Part shown: piece after piece, positions 34,136 to 43,193 of the stretch
How positions within the stretch are numbered: the stretch's first letter is position 1
How the letters are laid out: each line of letters starts with the position of its first letter
Origin: DAIDKA01 sp036498905
Lineage (GTDB): Bacteria; Pseudomonadota; Gammaproteobacteria; Steroidobacterales; Steroidobacteraceae
Assembly (NCBI GenBank): GCA_036498905.1
Contig: DASYER010000095.1
Location: forward strand, 1-64,000
Length of the DNA: 64,000 nucleotides
Direction of reading: 5' to 3'
The notes under the pieces: generated by a model
What the model was told of the DNA's origin: nothing
The model's database searches: none
Seen by the model: the letters and a program-made list of their open reading frames with translations, nothing else
Position numbers and translations under genes: made by a program

Positions 34136-35388
34136 CCCTTGTCTCCCTGGGCTCGTAGCAGTTCCGGCCGCGGCGGCAGCCACGGCACACTAGGAAAATC
34201 GCAGGGCTGTGGTGGTTGCAGCAACTGCAGGCTTGCAAAGCCGCGCCCGACCCCAAAACGCAGGTCGGCCATCCACCACTCCGGATCCTCGCCGCCGGCC
34301 ATCGGCACTCGTGCAAACTGCATGAACGCACGCGCCCGGCATTGGGTCCGTGCCAGCAGCGCAATCCGCTCAGCCGGCATCGTGAACTGTTGCCGCCATT
34401 GCAGGCCCGGACCACTCAACGCCGGCACCGTCTCGCCAACAACCGGAACCAGGTCCGCGCCGCGACAGTCCCGGACGTCAATCAGCCCCGGCAGCAATGA
34501 AATGCGCGCCTGCCGCATGATCTCCTGGCCGTTCTCGGACTGCACCAGCCACCCTTCCCAGCACACCGGATCCGCCGGTGTCGGTGTCAGTACGCGATCT
34601 ACGGTGCGACTGGCGGGAAACTGTTCGTGAGCCGTCGCCTCCAGGCGCGTCGCAGCCGCATGGCTCGCCACGCCGAATAGCCCGGTGATGCCCAGCCAGA
34701 ACGCGATCCCGCAACCAAGCGCGAGATTTGGGCGCAGCCAGCGGCTCGCGGCCAGCATCGCGGCAGCCAATATCACGAACACGATGGCCGCCGGTCGCGC
34801 CACCACGCCCGATCCGAGCACCAGCAGCGTCATCACCGCCAGCAACACACCGATCAGCACGCGGGCCACGCTGCTCTCCAGTGCAAACACCAGGGGCGCT
34901 GCCGCCAACCACAGCAGCGGTTCGAGAATGAACACCGAATCGCCGTACATCCAGCCGTTGTAGAACGGCCAAAACGGATGCACGCCGTAGTTGTTGGTGT
35001 AGTCCATGGCCAGATGCAGCAGTACACCGGTCACGCCGGCTGCGCCGATCCAGCTGTGTTCCAGGACCGTTGCGCGCAGGCCTCGACCCCTCAACCACAG
35101 GGCACAGGCCAGCCACAGCAACACCGCACCGGCGAGGGCGCCGACGAGGGTGTGGGTGTAGCCGCGGTGCTGCAGCACGTAGGCCAGGGGTCCGCCGCCG
35201 AAGCTGGTGTACAGCAGGTCCAAGTCCGGTAGATTGCTGCCCACCACCAAAGACACCACGAGCAGCCGGCGGAAGGTGCCGTCAGGCAGTGCGGCCCGCA
35301 ACGGCGCAGGCCGGTCGCGCGGCCGCGCACGGCGCGCCACCGCCTCCCCGACGAGGGCGCCGATCAGCGTATGGGTGATGTTATCCAG
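34132..35388 (-). CDS. YdjM-like inner-membrane metal-dependent hydrolase
   Basis: About 418 aa. The family N-terminus (DNITHTLIGALVGEAV) is fully present but precedes the first standard start codon, GTG 35340. The codon before DNITH is CTG at 35388, with no ATG, GTG or TTG nearby, so a CTG start is likely. The rest has about eight membrane segments, RGYTHTLVGALAGA, and HLAMDYTNNYGVHPFWP with His/Asp metal ligands. Its start overlaps the ligJ stop by 8 bp and its stop overlaps dctA, so the four genes ligJ - ydjM-like - dctA - DUF985 form one overlapping operon. Its substrate is unknown. Confidence 0.75.
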   Translation of the reverse strand: MDNITHTLIGALVGEAVARRARPRDRPAPLRAALPDGTFRRLLVVSLVVGSNLPDLDLLYTSFGGGPLAYVLQHRGYTHTLVGALAGAVLLWLACALWLRGRGLRATVLEHSWIGAAGVTGVLLHLAMDYTNNYGVHPFWPFYNGWMYGDSVFILEPLLWLAAAPLVFALESSVARVLIGVLLAVMTLLVLGSGVVARPAAIVFVILAAAMLAASRWLRPNLALGCGIAFWLGITGLFGVASHAAATRLEATAHEQFPASRTVDRVLTPTPADPVCWEGWLVQSENGQEIMRQARISLLPGLIDVRDCRGADLVPVVGETVPALSGPGLQWRQQFTMPAERIALLARTQCRARAFMQFARVPMAGGEDPEWWMADLRFGVGRGFASLQLLQPPQPCDFPSVPWLPPRPELLRAQGDKG

Positions 35389-36403
35389 CTGCGGCCAGTC
35401 GCGCCTTCAGGCGCGGATACACCCGATAGGCATTGGTCTCAAAAATGGAGCTCTTGTCCTGTGCCGACAGCGACGAGGAGTCGATATAGCGCTTGGTGTC
35501 GTCGTAATAATGGCCCGTCGTCGGATCAATGCCGCGAACCGCGCCCACCATTTCCGAGCCAAACAGGATGTTCTGCGCAGGAATCACTTTCAGCAGCAGA
35601 TCGATGCCCGGCTGGTGGTAGACGCAGGTGTCGAAGAACACATTCTTCATGACATGCTCGGCCAGCGGCGGACGCTTCATATCCTGGGCCAGCCCGCGAT
35701 AACGACCCCAGTGATAGGGCACCGCGCCGCCCCCATGCGGAATGATCAGGCGCAGCGTCGGGAAGTCCTTGAAAAGATCCCCCTGAATGAGCTGCATGAA
35801 GGCGGTCGTGTCGGCATTGATGTAGTGCGCGCCGGTCGCGTGGAAGTTCGGGTTGCACGAGGAGCTGACATGCACCATCGCGGGCACGTCCAGTTCGACC
35901 AGCTTCTCGTACAGCGGGTACCAGTGCTTGTCGATGAGCGGGGGCGAGTTCCACAGGCCACCGGACGGATCCGGGTTCAGGTTGGCGCCGATGAACCCAA
36001 GGTCTTTGACGCAGCGCTCGAGTTCGCGCGCGCTGTGGGCCGGCGCAACCCCGGGGGACTGGGGCAACATGCATACCCCCACGAAATTCTTCGGGTACAG
36101 GCCCACCACCCGTGCGATCAGGTCATTGTTGATTTGCGACCATTCCAGGCTCGTGGCCTCGGTGCCAATGTGATGGGCCATGGTCGAAGCGCGGGGAGAG
36201 AAAATCGTCACGTCCGAACCGCGCTCGCGCTGCAGTTTCAGCTGCGCCTTCTCCAGGCTTTCGCGTATCTGATCATCGCCGATGCGCAGCGAAGCCCGTG
36301 ATGGGGTCTGCGCCGGGTCCTTGAGCGCAGCGACCTGCGCCTCCCGGAACGCCGTCAGATCCGCGGGAGCCGTGGTGTAGTGGCCGTGACAGTCGATGAT
36401 CAT
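35381..36403 (-). CDS. ligJ: 4-oxalomesaconate hydratase (amidohydrolase fold)
   Basis: 340 aa from the ATG at 36403, which gives the standard N-terminus MIIDCHGHYTTAP; a frame to 36439 adds 12 unrelated residues. It has the amidohydrolase His pair (CHGHY), VHVSSSCNPNFHATG and LIIPHGGGAVPYHWGRY. This is the LigJ type: it hydrates 4-oxalomesaconate to 4-carboxy-4-hydroxy-2-oxoadipate in protocatechuate 4,5-cleavage. It is divergent from the aldo/keto reductase (94 bp) and heads the operon with the hydrolase and transporter genes. Confidence 0.88.
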   Translation of the reverse strand: MIIDCHGHYTTAPADLTAFREAQVAALKDPAQTPSRASLRIGDDQIRESLEKAQLKLQRERGSDVTIFSPRASTMAHHIGTEATSLEWSQINNDLIARVVGLYPKNFVGVCMLPQSPGVAPAHSARELERCVKDLGFIGANLNPDPSGGLWNSPPLIDKHWYPLYEKLVELDVPAMVHVSSSCNPNFHATGAHYINADTTAFMQLIQGDLFKDFPTLRLIIPHGGGAVPYHWGRYRGLAQDMKRPPLAEHVMKNVFFDTCVYHQPGIDLLLKVIPAQNILFGSEMVGAVRGIDPTTGHYYDDTKRYIDSSSLSAQDKSSIFETNAYRVYPRLKARLAAAG

Positions 36404-36497
36404 ATTGAGATACCGGGTTTCAGCGTTTAAAGAACACAAATGCTATCGGCGGCCGGACGGTCCTGACAAGGACAATCGGTTTCGCTATGGTGTCAGC

Positions 36498-37481
36498 ATG
36501 CAGCAACGACTCTTGGGCAGGACCGGAATACGGCTATCGGCGCTGGGCTTCGGCTGTATGACGCTGATCGGCTGGTATGGCACACGCAACGACGAGGAGG
36601 CACGCGCCACGCTGCTGTCGGCCCTGGATCAGGGGGTCACGCACCTGGATACCGCCGCGAGCTACCAGCAAGGCGAGAACGAGAAATTCGTGGGCGCGAC
36701 CATCCGCGGCCGCCGCGAGGGACTGTTCCTGGCCACAAAGTACGGGATCACCCGCAACAGCGCCGGCCAGCTGATCGTCGACAATCAACCCGGATCCTTG
36801 CGCGCAGCGGTCGAAGCGAGCCTGACGCGGCTGGGAACCGATCGCATCGACCTCTTCTACCTACATCGCATCGATCGCGACACCCCGATCGAGGAGTCGA
36901 TGGGGACGCTCGCGCAACTGGTCAAGGCGGGCAAGATCCGGCACCTTGGTCTGTCCGAGTGCAGCGTCCAGACGCTGCGCCGGGCCCATGCCGTGCACCC
37001 GGTCGCGGCCGTCCAAAGTGAATATTCGTTGTGGTCGCGGGAACCGGAGCACGGCGTGCTGGCCGCCTGCCGCGAGCTGGGCGTCGGCCTGGTCGCCTAC
37101 AGCCCCCTGGGGCGCGGCTTTCTCGCCGCCAACTTCCGCTCGCTCAAGGACCTTCCGGCCGATGACAATCGCCGCAATCAGCCGCGCTTCCAGGACGCGA
37201 ATGCCGAACACAACGGCCGCGTGGTGGATGCGGTCGCGGCGCTAGCGGCACGCAAGGGGTGCTCGCTGCCGCAACTGGCCATCGCGTGGGTACTCGCCCA
37301 GGGTGCCGACGTGCTGCCCATTCCGGGCATGAAGACCCGGGCGCACCTGGATGACAACCTCGGCAGTCTCAAGGTCGTGCTGACAGCCGCCGAGGAGCGG
37401 CAGCTGCGCGGGCTCGTCGATGGCCTGCAGGTGCACGGGGATCGGCACCCGCCGCCGATGATGAAGACGCTGGACGCCTAG
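36498..37481 (+). CDS. aldo/keto reductase
   Basis: 327 aa from ATG 36498. Tetrad: Asp and Tyr in HLDTAASYQQGENE, Lys in LATKYG, His in YLHRIDRDTP; the NADPH motif is DVLPIPGMKTRAHLDDN. It sits alone in the plus direction within the lig region and is convergent with ligC (4-bp overlap of the stops). It is not part of the known LigABCIJK route; it might reduce an aldehyde feeding the pathway. The Shine-Dalgarno is weak. Confidence 0.88.
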   Translation: MQQRLLGRTGIRLSALGFGCMTLIGWYGTRNDEEARATLLSALDQGVTHLDTAASYQQGENEKFVGATIRGRREGLFLATKYGITRNSAGQLIVDNQPGSLRAAVEASLTRLGTDRIDLFYLHRIDRDTPIEESMGTLAQLVKAGKIRHLGLSECSVQTLRRAHAVHPVAAVQSEYSLWSREPEHGVLAACRELGVGLVAYSPLGRGFLAANFRSLKDLPADDNRRNQPRFQDANAEHNGRVVDAVAALAARKGCSLPQLAIAWVLAQGADVLPIPGMKTRAHLDDNLGSLKVVLTAAEERQLRGLVDGLQVHGDRHPPPMMKTLDA

Positions 37482-38425
37482 CCCTTCAGCAGATCCCGCT
37501 CCAGCGCATCGAGCGTGCGCATGCACGGCAGCACCTGCTGCACGCTGGCATTGGGCTCGCGGCCCTCCTGGATGGCGCTGAAGAACTCACGGTCCTGCAG
37601 CTCGATGCCGTTCATCGACACATCCACCTTGGACACATCGATGGGCTTCTGGTTGCCGTCGAGCAGGTCATCGTAGCGGGCAATGTAGGTGCCGTTGTCG
37701 CAGATGTAGCGGAAGAATGTGCCCAACGGACCGTCGTTGTTGAATGACAGCGACAGCGTACAGATCGCACCGGACGGCACCTTCAACCCGATGCTCATGT
37801 CCATCGCGATGCCAAGCTGCGGATGCAGCGGGCCCTGCAGGGCGTGGCAGCGGGACACGGTCTGTCCGGTCTGGTACTGGAACAGGTCGACGGTGTGGCA
37901 GGCGTGATGCCACAGCAGATGATCGGTCCAGCTGCGCGGCTTGCCCAGCGCGTTCATGTTGGTGCGGCGGAAGAAGTAAGTCTGCACGTCCATCTGCTGG
38001 ACCTTCAGCTCACCGGCCTGGATGCGCTTGTGGATCCACTGGTGGCTGGGGTTGAAACGACGGGTGTGGCCGGCCATCGCGATCAGGCCGGTCTGCTGCT
38101 GCAGGGCCAGCACCTTTTCGGCATCCGCCAGGTTGTCCGACATCGGAATCTCGACCTGCACGTGCTTGCCGGCGCGCAGGCACTGCATGGTCTGCTCGGC
38201 ATGCATCTGCGTCGGTGAGGCCAGGATGGCCGCCTCGACCCCCGGCTGCGCGAGCGCCTCCTCGAGATTGGTGGTCCAGTGCGGTATCGCGTACTTGCGC
38301 GCGACCTCGGCGGTGGAGTCCGGACTGCCACCCGCCAACGATGCGATGGTGATGCCGGAAATCTTCTGGATGGCTTCGATGTGCTTGACGCCGAAAGCGC
38401 CCTGTCCCGCGACGACGATCTTCAT
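37478..38425 (-). CDS. ligC: 4-carboxy-2-hydroxymuconate-6-semialdehyde dehydrogenase
   Basis: 315 aa from ATG 38425, the same length as known LigC. GFO/IDH/MocA fold: VVAGQGAFGVKHIEAIQKI binds NADP; EIPMSDNLADAEKVL includes the EIP variant of the EKP motif; HHACHTVDLFQYQTG is near the active site. It oxidises the hemiacetal of the ring-cleavage product to 2-pyrone-4,6-dicarboxylate. The start is coupled to ligB (ATGA). Confidence 0.9.
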   Translation of the reverse strand: MKIVVAGQGAFGVKHIEAIQKISGITIASLAGGSPDSTAEVARKYAIPHWTTNLEEALAQPGVEAAILASPTQMHAEQTMQCLRAGKHVQVEIPMSDNLADAEKVLALQQQTGLIAMAGHTRRFNPSHQWIHKRIQAGELKVQQMDVQTYFFRRTNMNALGKPRSWTDHLLWHHACHTVDLFQYQTGQTVSRCHALQGPLHPQLGIAMDMSIGLKVPSGAICTLSLSFNNDGPLGTFFRYICDNGTYIARYDDLLDGNQKPIDVSKVDVSMNGIELQDREFFSAIQEGREPNASVQQVLPCMRTLDALERDLLKG

Positions 38426-39273
38426 GGTTGATTCTCGAGAATGATATGTCCCAGCGCCGTGTTGGAGCACGGCACATGATAGAAGCGATAGACCTCTTTC
38501 ACGTTATCGTTCAGCGCCCCGCGCATCGCCAGCCACATGACCAGCTCGATGCCCTCGGAGCCGGCTTCACGCACGTACTCCAGATGCGGGATCTTCGTCA
38601 GGCCGATTGGATCCTTGGTCAGACCGTCCAGAAACTTCTTGTCCCATTCCGGATTGATGAGCCCGGCGCGGGTGCCCTGCAACTGGTGGGACATGCCCCC
38701 GGTGCCGAACACCACAACCTTTAGATCCTCGGGGTATGACTCGACGGCCTTGCGCAACGCGCGGCCCAGATCAAAGCAGCGCTTGCCCGTCGGTGGCGGG
38801 TACTGCACCACATTGATCGGGAAAGGGATTACCTCGCAGGGCCACTGATCTTCGGGCTTCAGATCGCCGAACAGCAGGTTCAATGGCACCGTGAGGCCAT
38901 GATCCACGTCCATCTGGTTGACGACCGTCATGTCGAACTCGTTCAGGATCAGCGACTGCGCGATGTGGCAGGCAAAATCCGAATTTCCCTTCACCACCGG
39001 CACGGGGCGGCGACCCCAACCCTCATCGGCCGACAAAAACTCATCGGCGCAGCCAATGGCGAAGGTCGGGAAGATCGTCGCATCGAACGCCGAGGCGTGA
39101 TCGTTGTAGATCAGGATCGCAACGTCTGGCTTGTGCTCGGCCATCCATTTGCGGGAGAACTCAAAGCCCTTGAAGATCGGCGCCCAGTAGGGCTGCTGCT
39201 GCTTGCCAAGGTCGATCGTTGCAGCGATCGCTGGAACGTGAGAGGTGGTGACACCGGCGGTGATTCTTGCCAT
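38422..39273 (-). CDS. ligB: protocatechuate 4,5-dioxygenase beta subunit
   Basis: 283 aa from ATG 39273. The non-haem Fe(II) ligands are visible: His in TTSHVPA, His in YNDHASAF and Glu in SEGIELVMWLAMRG. NQMDVDHGLTVPL and GTGGMSHQLQGTRAG are near-identical to known LigB. With LigA it cleaves protocatechuate between C4 and C5. The gene follows ligA by 7 bp and overlaps ligC. Confidence 0.95.
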   Translation of the reverse strand: MARITAGVTTSHVPAIAATIDLGKQQQPYWAPIFKGFEFSRKWMAEHKPDVAILIYNDHASAFDATIFPTFAIGCADEFLSADEGWGRRPVPVVKGNSDFACHIAQSLILNEFDMTVVNQMDVDHGLTVPLNLLFGDLKPEDQWPCEVIPFPINVVQYPPPTGKRCFDLGRALRKAVESYPEDLKVVVFGTGGMSHQLQGTRAGLINPEWDKKFLDGLTKDPIGLTKIPHLEYVREAGSEGIELVMWLAMRGALNDNVKEVYRFYHVPCSNTALGHIILENQP

Positions 39274-39280
39274 GTTTGCT

Positions 39281-39691
39281 TTAAAGACTCGGGTTTGACT
39301 TGCTGCGGTTGCCCTTCGGACTGCGGCCACCCGCGAGCATCATCTCGGAATAATCCTTCTGCGACATCCCGGTCATGGTCGCGACGGCGACCAGGTAGGG
39401 GAAGCCATCGGTCGAGAACAGCTTGGCAAGGAAATAGATATTGCCGCCATTCTGCATCAGCGCCGTGTAGTCACGATTCAGGACCGCGGCGGTCTGTGCG
39501 TCGGTGAGCTTCCAGGGCTTCAGATACTCCACTTCATTGGCTTTGAACTTCTCACGATTCTCCGGCTTCATCAGCGACATGCAGAACTGATTGAGGTTGA
39601 AACCCTGACGTGAACGGAAGGTGTTGAACACCAGCGTACCGGGAATGTCCTCAAACTCATTGAGGTACGGTGACAGATGTTTGTCGGACAT
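39281..39691 (-). CDS. ligA: protocatechuate 4,5-dioxygenase alpha subunit
   Basis: 136 aa. It has IPGTLVFNTFRSRQGFNLNQ, FCMSLMKPENREKF, YLKPWKLTDAQ and LFSTDGFPYLVAVATMTGMS, the full LigA pattern. It is the small subunit that completes the LigB active site. It is separate from ligB, as in Sphingobium, not fused as in some groups. It lies 10 bp after ligI, in the order ligI-ligA-ligB-ligC. Confidence 0.93.
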   Translation of the reverse strand: MSDKHLSPYLNEFEDIPGTLVFNTFRSRQGFNLNQFCMSLMKPENREKFKANEVEYLKPWKLTDAQTAAVLNRDYTALMQNGGNIYFLAKLFSTDGFPYLVAVATMTGMSQKDYSEMMLAGGRSPKGNRSKSNPSL

Positions 39692-39701
39692 TAGCCTTAA
39701 C

Positions 39702-40580
39702 CTATAACCTTGAAAACTGGTACAGCCGGTGCGGATTGTCGACCAGGATCTGCTGCTGCAGCTGTGCCTCCGGGGCCATCAGCGGAATCAGATCGACCAG
39801 ATCACCGTCATTGGGCATGTGTTTGGCGATATTCGGATGCGGCCAGTCCGTTCCCCACAGGATCCGGTCCGGCGCGGCCTCGATCAGCGCGCGCGCGAAG
39901 GGCACCGCGTCCGTGAACGGCGGCCCATTGCTGGAGATGCGCTCGGAGCCGCTGATTTTCACCCAGCAGCGCTCGTTCGTCTTCAGGACGCCCAGCAGAT
40001 GGCGGAACGGTTCCTGCTCCAGGCCACCCTTGGTCGGGACGCGGCCCATGTGATCGATGATGAACGGTACGGGCATGTCGCGCAGCAGATCGCGATGTTC
40101 GACGAGGTCGCCGGCATCGAAGTGCAGATCGACGTGCCAGCCCAGCGGGCGAATGCGCGCGATGATGCGATGGAACTCGCCCATGTCCGGCATGCCACCC
40201 AGGTGTTTCACGAAATTGAAGCGCACGCCGCGAATACCGCCGGCATGCAGCTTGTCGTAGTCACGCGCCGTGAAACTGTCGTCGGCGTTGGCCACACCCC
40301 GGTACTGTCCGTTGCTGGCCGCGATGGCATCGACGATGACCGTATTGTCGACGCCATGGCAGCTGGCGTTGACCAGCACCGCGCGATCCAGGCCCAGGAT
40401 GGACTGCAGTTCGCGGAACTTCTCCAGCGGCGCATCCGGCGGGGTGTAAGTGCGATCCGCAGCGTAGGGATACTTGTCGCCCGGCCCGAATATATGGCAG
40501 TGGGCATCGCAGGCGCCGGCCGGCGGGCGGTACTTGGGCTTGTGAGTATTGGGATCCGGTGGTTTACAGGTTGGTATCAT
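39702..40580 (-). CDS. ligI: 2-pyrone-4,6-dicarboxylate hydrolase
   Basis: 292 aa from the ATG at 40580; the frame continues to 40640 only through a TTG. Amidohydrolase fold with CDAHCHIFGP, IIDHMGRVPT and ILWGTDWPHPN; the last Asp is catalytic in LigI. It opens the pyrone to 4-oxalomesaconate without a metal, in known members. It heads the ligI-A-B-C operon and is divergent from an aldehyde dehydrogenase across 80 bp. A Shine-Dalgarno is not apparent. Confidence 0.9.
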   Translation of the reverse strand: MIPTCKPPDPNTHKPKYRPPAGACDAHCHIFGPGDKYPYAADRTYTPPDAPLEKFRELQSILGLDRAVLVNASCHGVDNTVIVDAIAASNGQYRGVANADDSFTARDYDKLHAGGIRGVRFNFVKHLGGMPDMGEFHRIIARIRPLGWHVDLHFDAGDLVEHRDLLRDMPVPFIIDHMGRVPTKGGLEQEPFRHLLGVLKTNERCWVKISGSERISSNGPPFTDAVPFARALIEAAPDRILWGTDWPHPNIAKHMPNDGDLVDLIPLMAPEAQLQQQILVDNPHRLYQFSRL

Positions 40581-40660
40581 CAGGAGTGCAAGTGTCGCCG
40601 GGTAATTTGATATCGTAGCCGTGCAGCCCAGCGGACACAATCGCCGGAGAACTCACCCCC
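40581..40660. promoter_or_regulatory. divergent promoter region, ligI operon / aldehyde dehydrogenase
   Basis: The 80-bp gap must contain the start signals for both units. It includes an AT-rich stretch around 40601-40617 (TAATTTGATATC) but no clear -35/-10 pair, and no regulator gene of the LysR or IclR type is near, so regulation cannot be read from the sequence. Confidence 0.35.
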
Positions 40661-42121
40661 ATGAACGCCCAACCTGCCCCGGACCACACCGTCACCGAAA
40701 CCACTGAATTGCGCACGGATTTCGCCAATCTCGTCGATGGTGAGATGGTCAGCGGGAATGAGTGGTTTGACGTAGTGAACCCGGCGACGGGGAAGGTTTT
40801 TGCGCGCGCGCCGCTCCTGAGCCGCGCGCAGCTCGACCGCGCCGTGGCCGGCGCGCGCCGCGCCTTCGCGGGCTGGCGTGCCACCTCCGTGGCTGACCGC
40901 CGGGCGGCCATCGGCCGCATGGCGCAGATCCTCACCGACAATGCCGGCGTCCTGGCCGAGCTGCTCACGCTCGAACAGGGCAAGCCTGTGGGCCAGTCGC
41001 GCGATGAGATCAGTCGGGCGGCCACGCAATCGATCGGCATGGCCGACATCGTCATTGCCGATGAAGTGCTGGAAGACAACGCCCAGCGCCGCATCGAGTT
41101 GAAGTATTTCCCGCTGGGTGTGGTCGGCATCATCACGCCCTGGAACGCGCCCATCAATCTGGCCGCGGGCCCGCTGGTCGCGGCGCTGTATACCGGTAAT
41201 ACCGTGGTGCTGAAGCCCTCGCCCTATACACCGTTGTGCACCCTGAAGATCGCGGCCCTGTTGCGCGATGTGTTTCCGCCGGGAGTGCTCAACGTCGTGG
41301 CGGGCCCGGATGAGCTGGGTGAATGGATGACGGCGCATCCGGGCATCGACAAGATTTCATTCACCGGCTCGGTGCAGACCGGCAAGCTGGTGATGGCCAG
41401 CTGCGCCGGCACTCTGAAACGCTTCACCCTGGAGCTGGGCGGAAATGATGCCGCCATTGTGCTCGATGACGTGGACCCGCGTACCGTTGCGCCAAAGCTG
41501 TTCTTCGCCGCCTTCGTCAACAGCGGCCAGGTATGCATGGCGATCAAACGAATTTACGCGCACGAGAGCATCTACGAGGCACTGTGCACTGCGCTGGCCG
41601 AAGAGGCAACCAAGGCTCGAGTCGGCAACGGCCTCGAATCCGGCGTCCAACTCGGTCCCATCCAGAACAAGGAACAATTCGAAAAGGTCGTCGGCATTCT
41701 CAACGATACGACCGCGCAGGGTGCGCGCATCCTGGCCGGCGGACGGGTGCCCGAAGGTCCGGGGTATTTCTTCCCCCCGACGGTGGTTGCCGATATCGAT
41801 GAGCACAGCCGCCTGGTGCAGGAGGAACAATTCGGGCCCATCGTGCCGGTGCTCAAATTCTCGGACGAGGAAGATGCGCTGCGCCGTGCGAATGACACGC
41901 GCTTCGGACTGTCCGGTTCGGTGTGGAGCGCCAATCCGGAGCGTGCCACGCGTCTGGCCTCGCGCCTGGAAGTCGGCACGGCCTGGATCAACCAGCATCG
42001 GACCACCTCGGCCACCGTGCCCTTCGGCGGCGCCAAGGAATCCGGCATGGGGCGTCAATACGCCGAGCTGGGCCTGAAGGGCTATATGGAACCGCGGGTC
42101 ATCAGCCTGCTCAAGGGCTGA
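40661..42121 (+). CDS. aldehyde dehydrogenase next to the lig genes
   Basis: 486 aa. IITPWNAPINLAAGPLVAAL, FTGSVQTG, Glu in LELGGNDAAIVL, catalytic Cys in NSGQVCMAIKRIY and VPFGGAKESGMGRQ. It is an NAD(P)-dependent aldehyde dehydrogenase. The location, divergent from ligI, suggests oxidation of an aromatic aldehyde (for example vanillin or protocatechualdehyde) toward protocatechuate; this is inference. GGAG precedes the start by about 12 nt. Confidence 0.9.
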   Translation: MNAQPAPDHTVTETTELRTDFANLVDGEMVSGNEWFDVVNPATGKVFARAPLLSRAQLDRAVAGARRAFAGWRATSVADRRAAIGRMAQILTDNAGVLAELLTLEQGKPVGQSRDEISRAATQSIGMADIVIADEVLEDNAQRRIELKYFPLGVVGIITPWNAPINLAAGPLVAALYTGNTVVLKPSPYTPLCTLKIAALLRDVFPPGVLNVVAGPDELGEWMTAHPGIDKISFTGSVQTGKLVMASCAGTLKRFTLELGGNDAAIVLDDVDPRTVAPKLFFAAFVNSGQVCMAIKRIYAHESIYEALCTALAEEATKARVGNGLESGVQLGPIQNKEQFEKVVGILNDTTAQGARILAGGRVPEGPGYFFPPTVVADIDEHSRLVQEEQFGPIVPVLKFSDEEDALRRANDTRFGLSGSVWSANPERATRLASRLEVGTAWINQHRTTSATVPFGGAKESGMGRQYAELGLKGYMEPRVISLLKG

Positions 42122-42128
42122 TGCGGTA

Positions 42129-43193
42129 CTAGCGCACTCGCGCCAGTAAACCCAGCGTCACTGCAACCAGCACCGCGGTCGGCAGCCAGGCGAGCAGAAC
42201 GGGGTTCAGATTGAACACGATCGTGCCGCTCTCAATGAATCGCTGCAGAAAGAAGAACCCCAGTCCCAGCAGCAGGCCAATCAGCAGGCGTGCGCCGGTG
42301 CCCGAGGAGCGCATCGGACCCAGCACGAAGGGAATCGCCAGCAGGACCGCAAAGGCAATGGCGCCAGTGCGCGCGATGCGTGACCAGAACGCGAACAGGT
42401 ACGGCCTGGGATCCAGGGAGTTGGCCCGGTAGTAGCCGATCAGACTCCACAGCGCGCCGCTCGCCAGCTCGTCCGGCTCGGACATGGCGAGCCCCAGGAA
42501 CTCGCCGCTGACGTTCGACTCCAGCGTCCGCACGCCCTGCGAGGCTGCCTTGACCTGCCCGCCCGTGAAGCGTGACTCGGCATAGCCGCGCAGCACCCAA
42601 TGATGATCGGTGCCGGCCAGCGCGCGCGCCGCGCGCCCCACCGCCAGCAGATGATGATCGCCGGACAGCTCGAATATCAGCATCCCGCCATGGACCTCGC
42701 CATCCTGGGACTGTTCGACACCCAGGATCTGGTTGCCATCGCGCACCCAGGCCGACCCGCCGCTGAAGCTGGCGTCGGAGAAACGCTCAAAGGCCTTCTG
42801 CTGGCGCGCGACCTGCCGCAGGGGTGGCGCGAGCAGTTCGCCCAGGACCACCTCCACGGCGACCAGGGCAATGCCGGCGATGAACACCGACACGGCAAGG
42901 CGCCGCACCGAGATCCCGGCCGCCCGCGCCACGGTGAGTTCGCTGCCGCTGGCCAGTGCGCCCAGTCCAAGCAGCGATCCGATCATCGCGCCGATCGGCA
43001 GCAACAGCCAGGCCTGCTGCGGAACGCTCATCAGCGCAAACCAGAATGCGTCGAGGCTGCCGTAATGCCCGGTGCCGGTATCGCCCTGCTCGTTGATGAA
43101 GGTGACCAGCACCGCCAGCGCGATGAACACGGCCATGACCAAGCCGGTCATCGCCAGAATCCGCCGCACGATGTAACGGTCGAGGATGTTCAT
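42129..43193 (-). CDS. lptG: LPS export ABC transporter permease LptG
   Basis: 354 aa. N-terminal MNILDRYIVRRILAMTGLVM, six membrane segments in two groups of three, and a periplasmic beta-jellyroll between them. With LptF and LptB it extracts LPS from the inner membrane. It overlaps lptF (4 bp) and is convergent with the aldehyde dehydrogenase. Confidence 0.93.
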   Translation of the reverse strand: MNILDRYIVRRILAMTGLVMAVFIALAVLVTFINEQGDTGTGHYGSLDAFWFALMSVPQQAWLLLPIGAMIGSLLGLGALASGSELTVARAAGISVRRLAVSVFIAGIALVAVEVVLGELLAPPLRQVARQQKAFERFSDASFSGGSAWVRDGNQILGVEQSQDGEVHGGMLIFELSGDHHLLAVGRAARALAGTDHHWVLRGYAESRFTGGQVKAASQGVRTLESNVSGEFLGLAMSEPDELASGALWSLIGYYRANSLDPRPYLFAFWSRIARTGAIAFAVLLAIPFVLGPMRSSGTGARLLIGLLLGLGFFFLQRFIESGTIVFNLNPVLLAWLPTAVLVAVTLGLLARVR

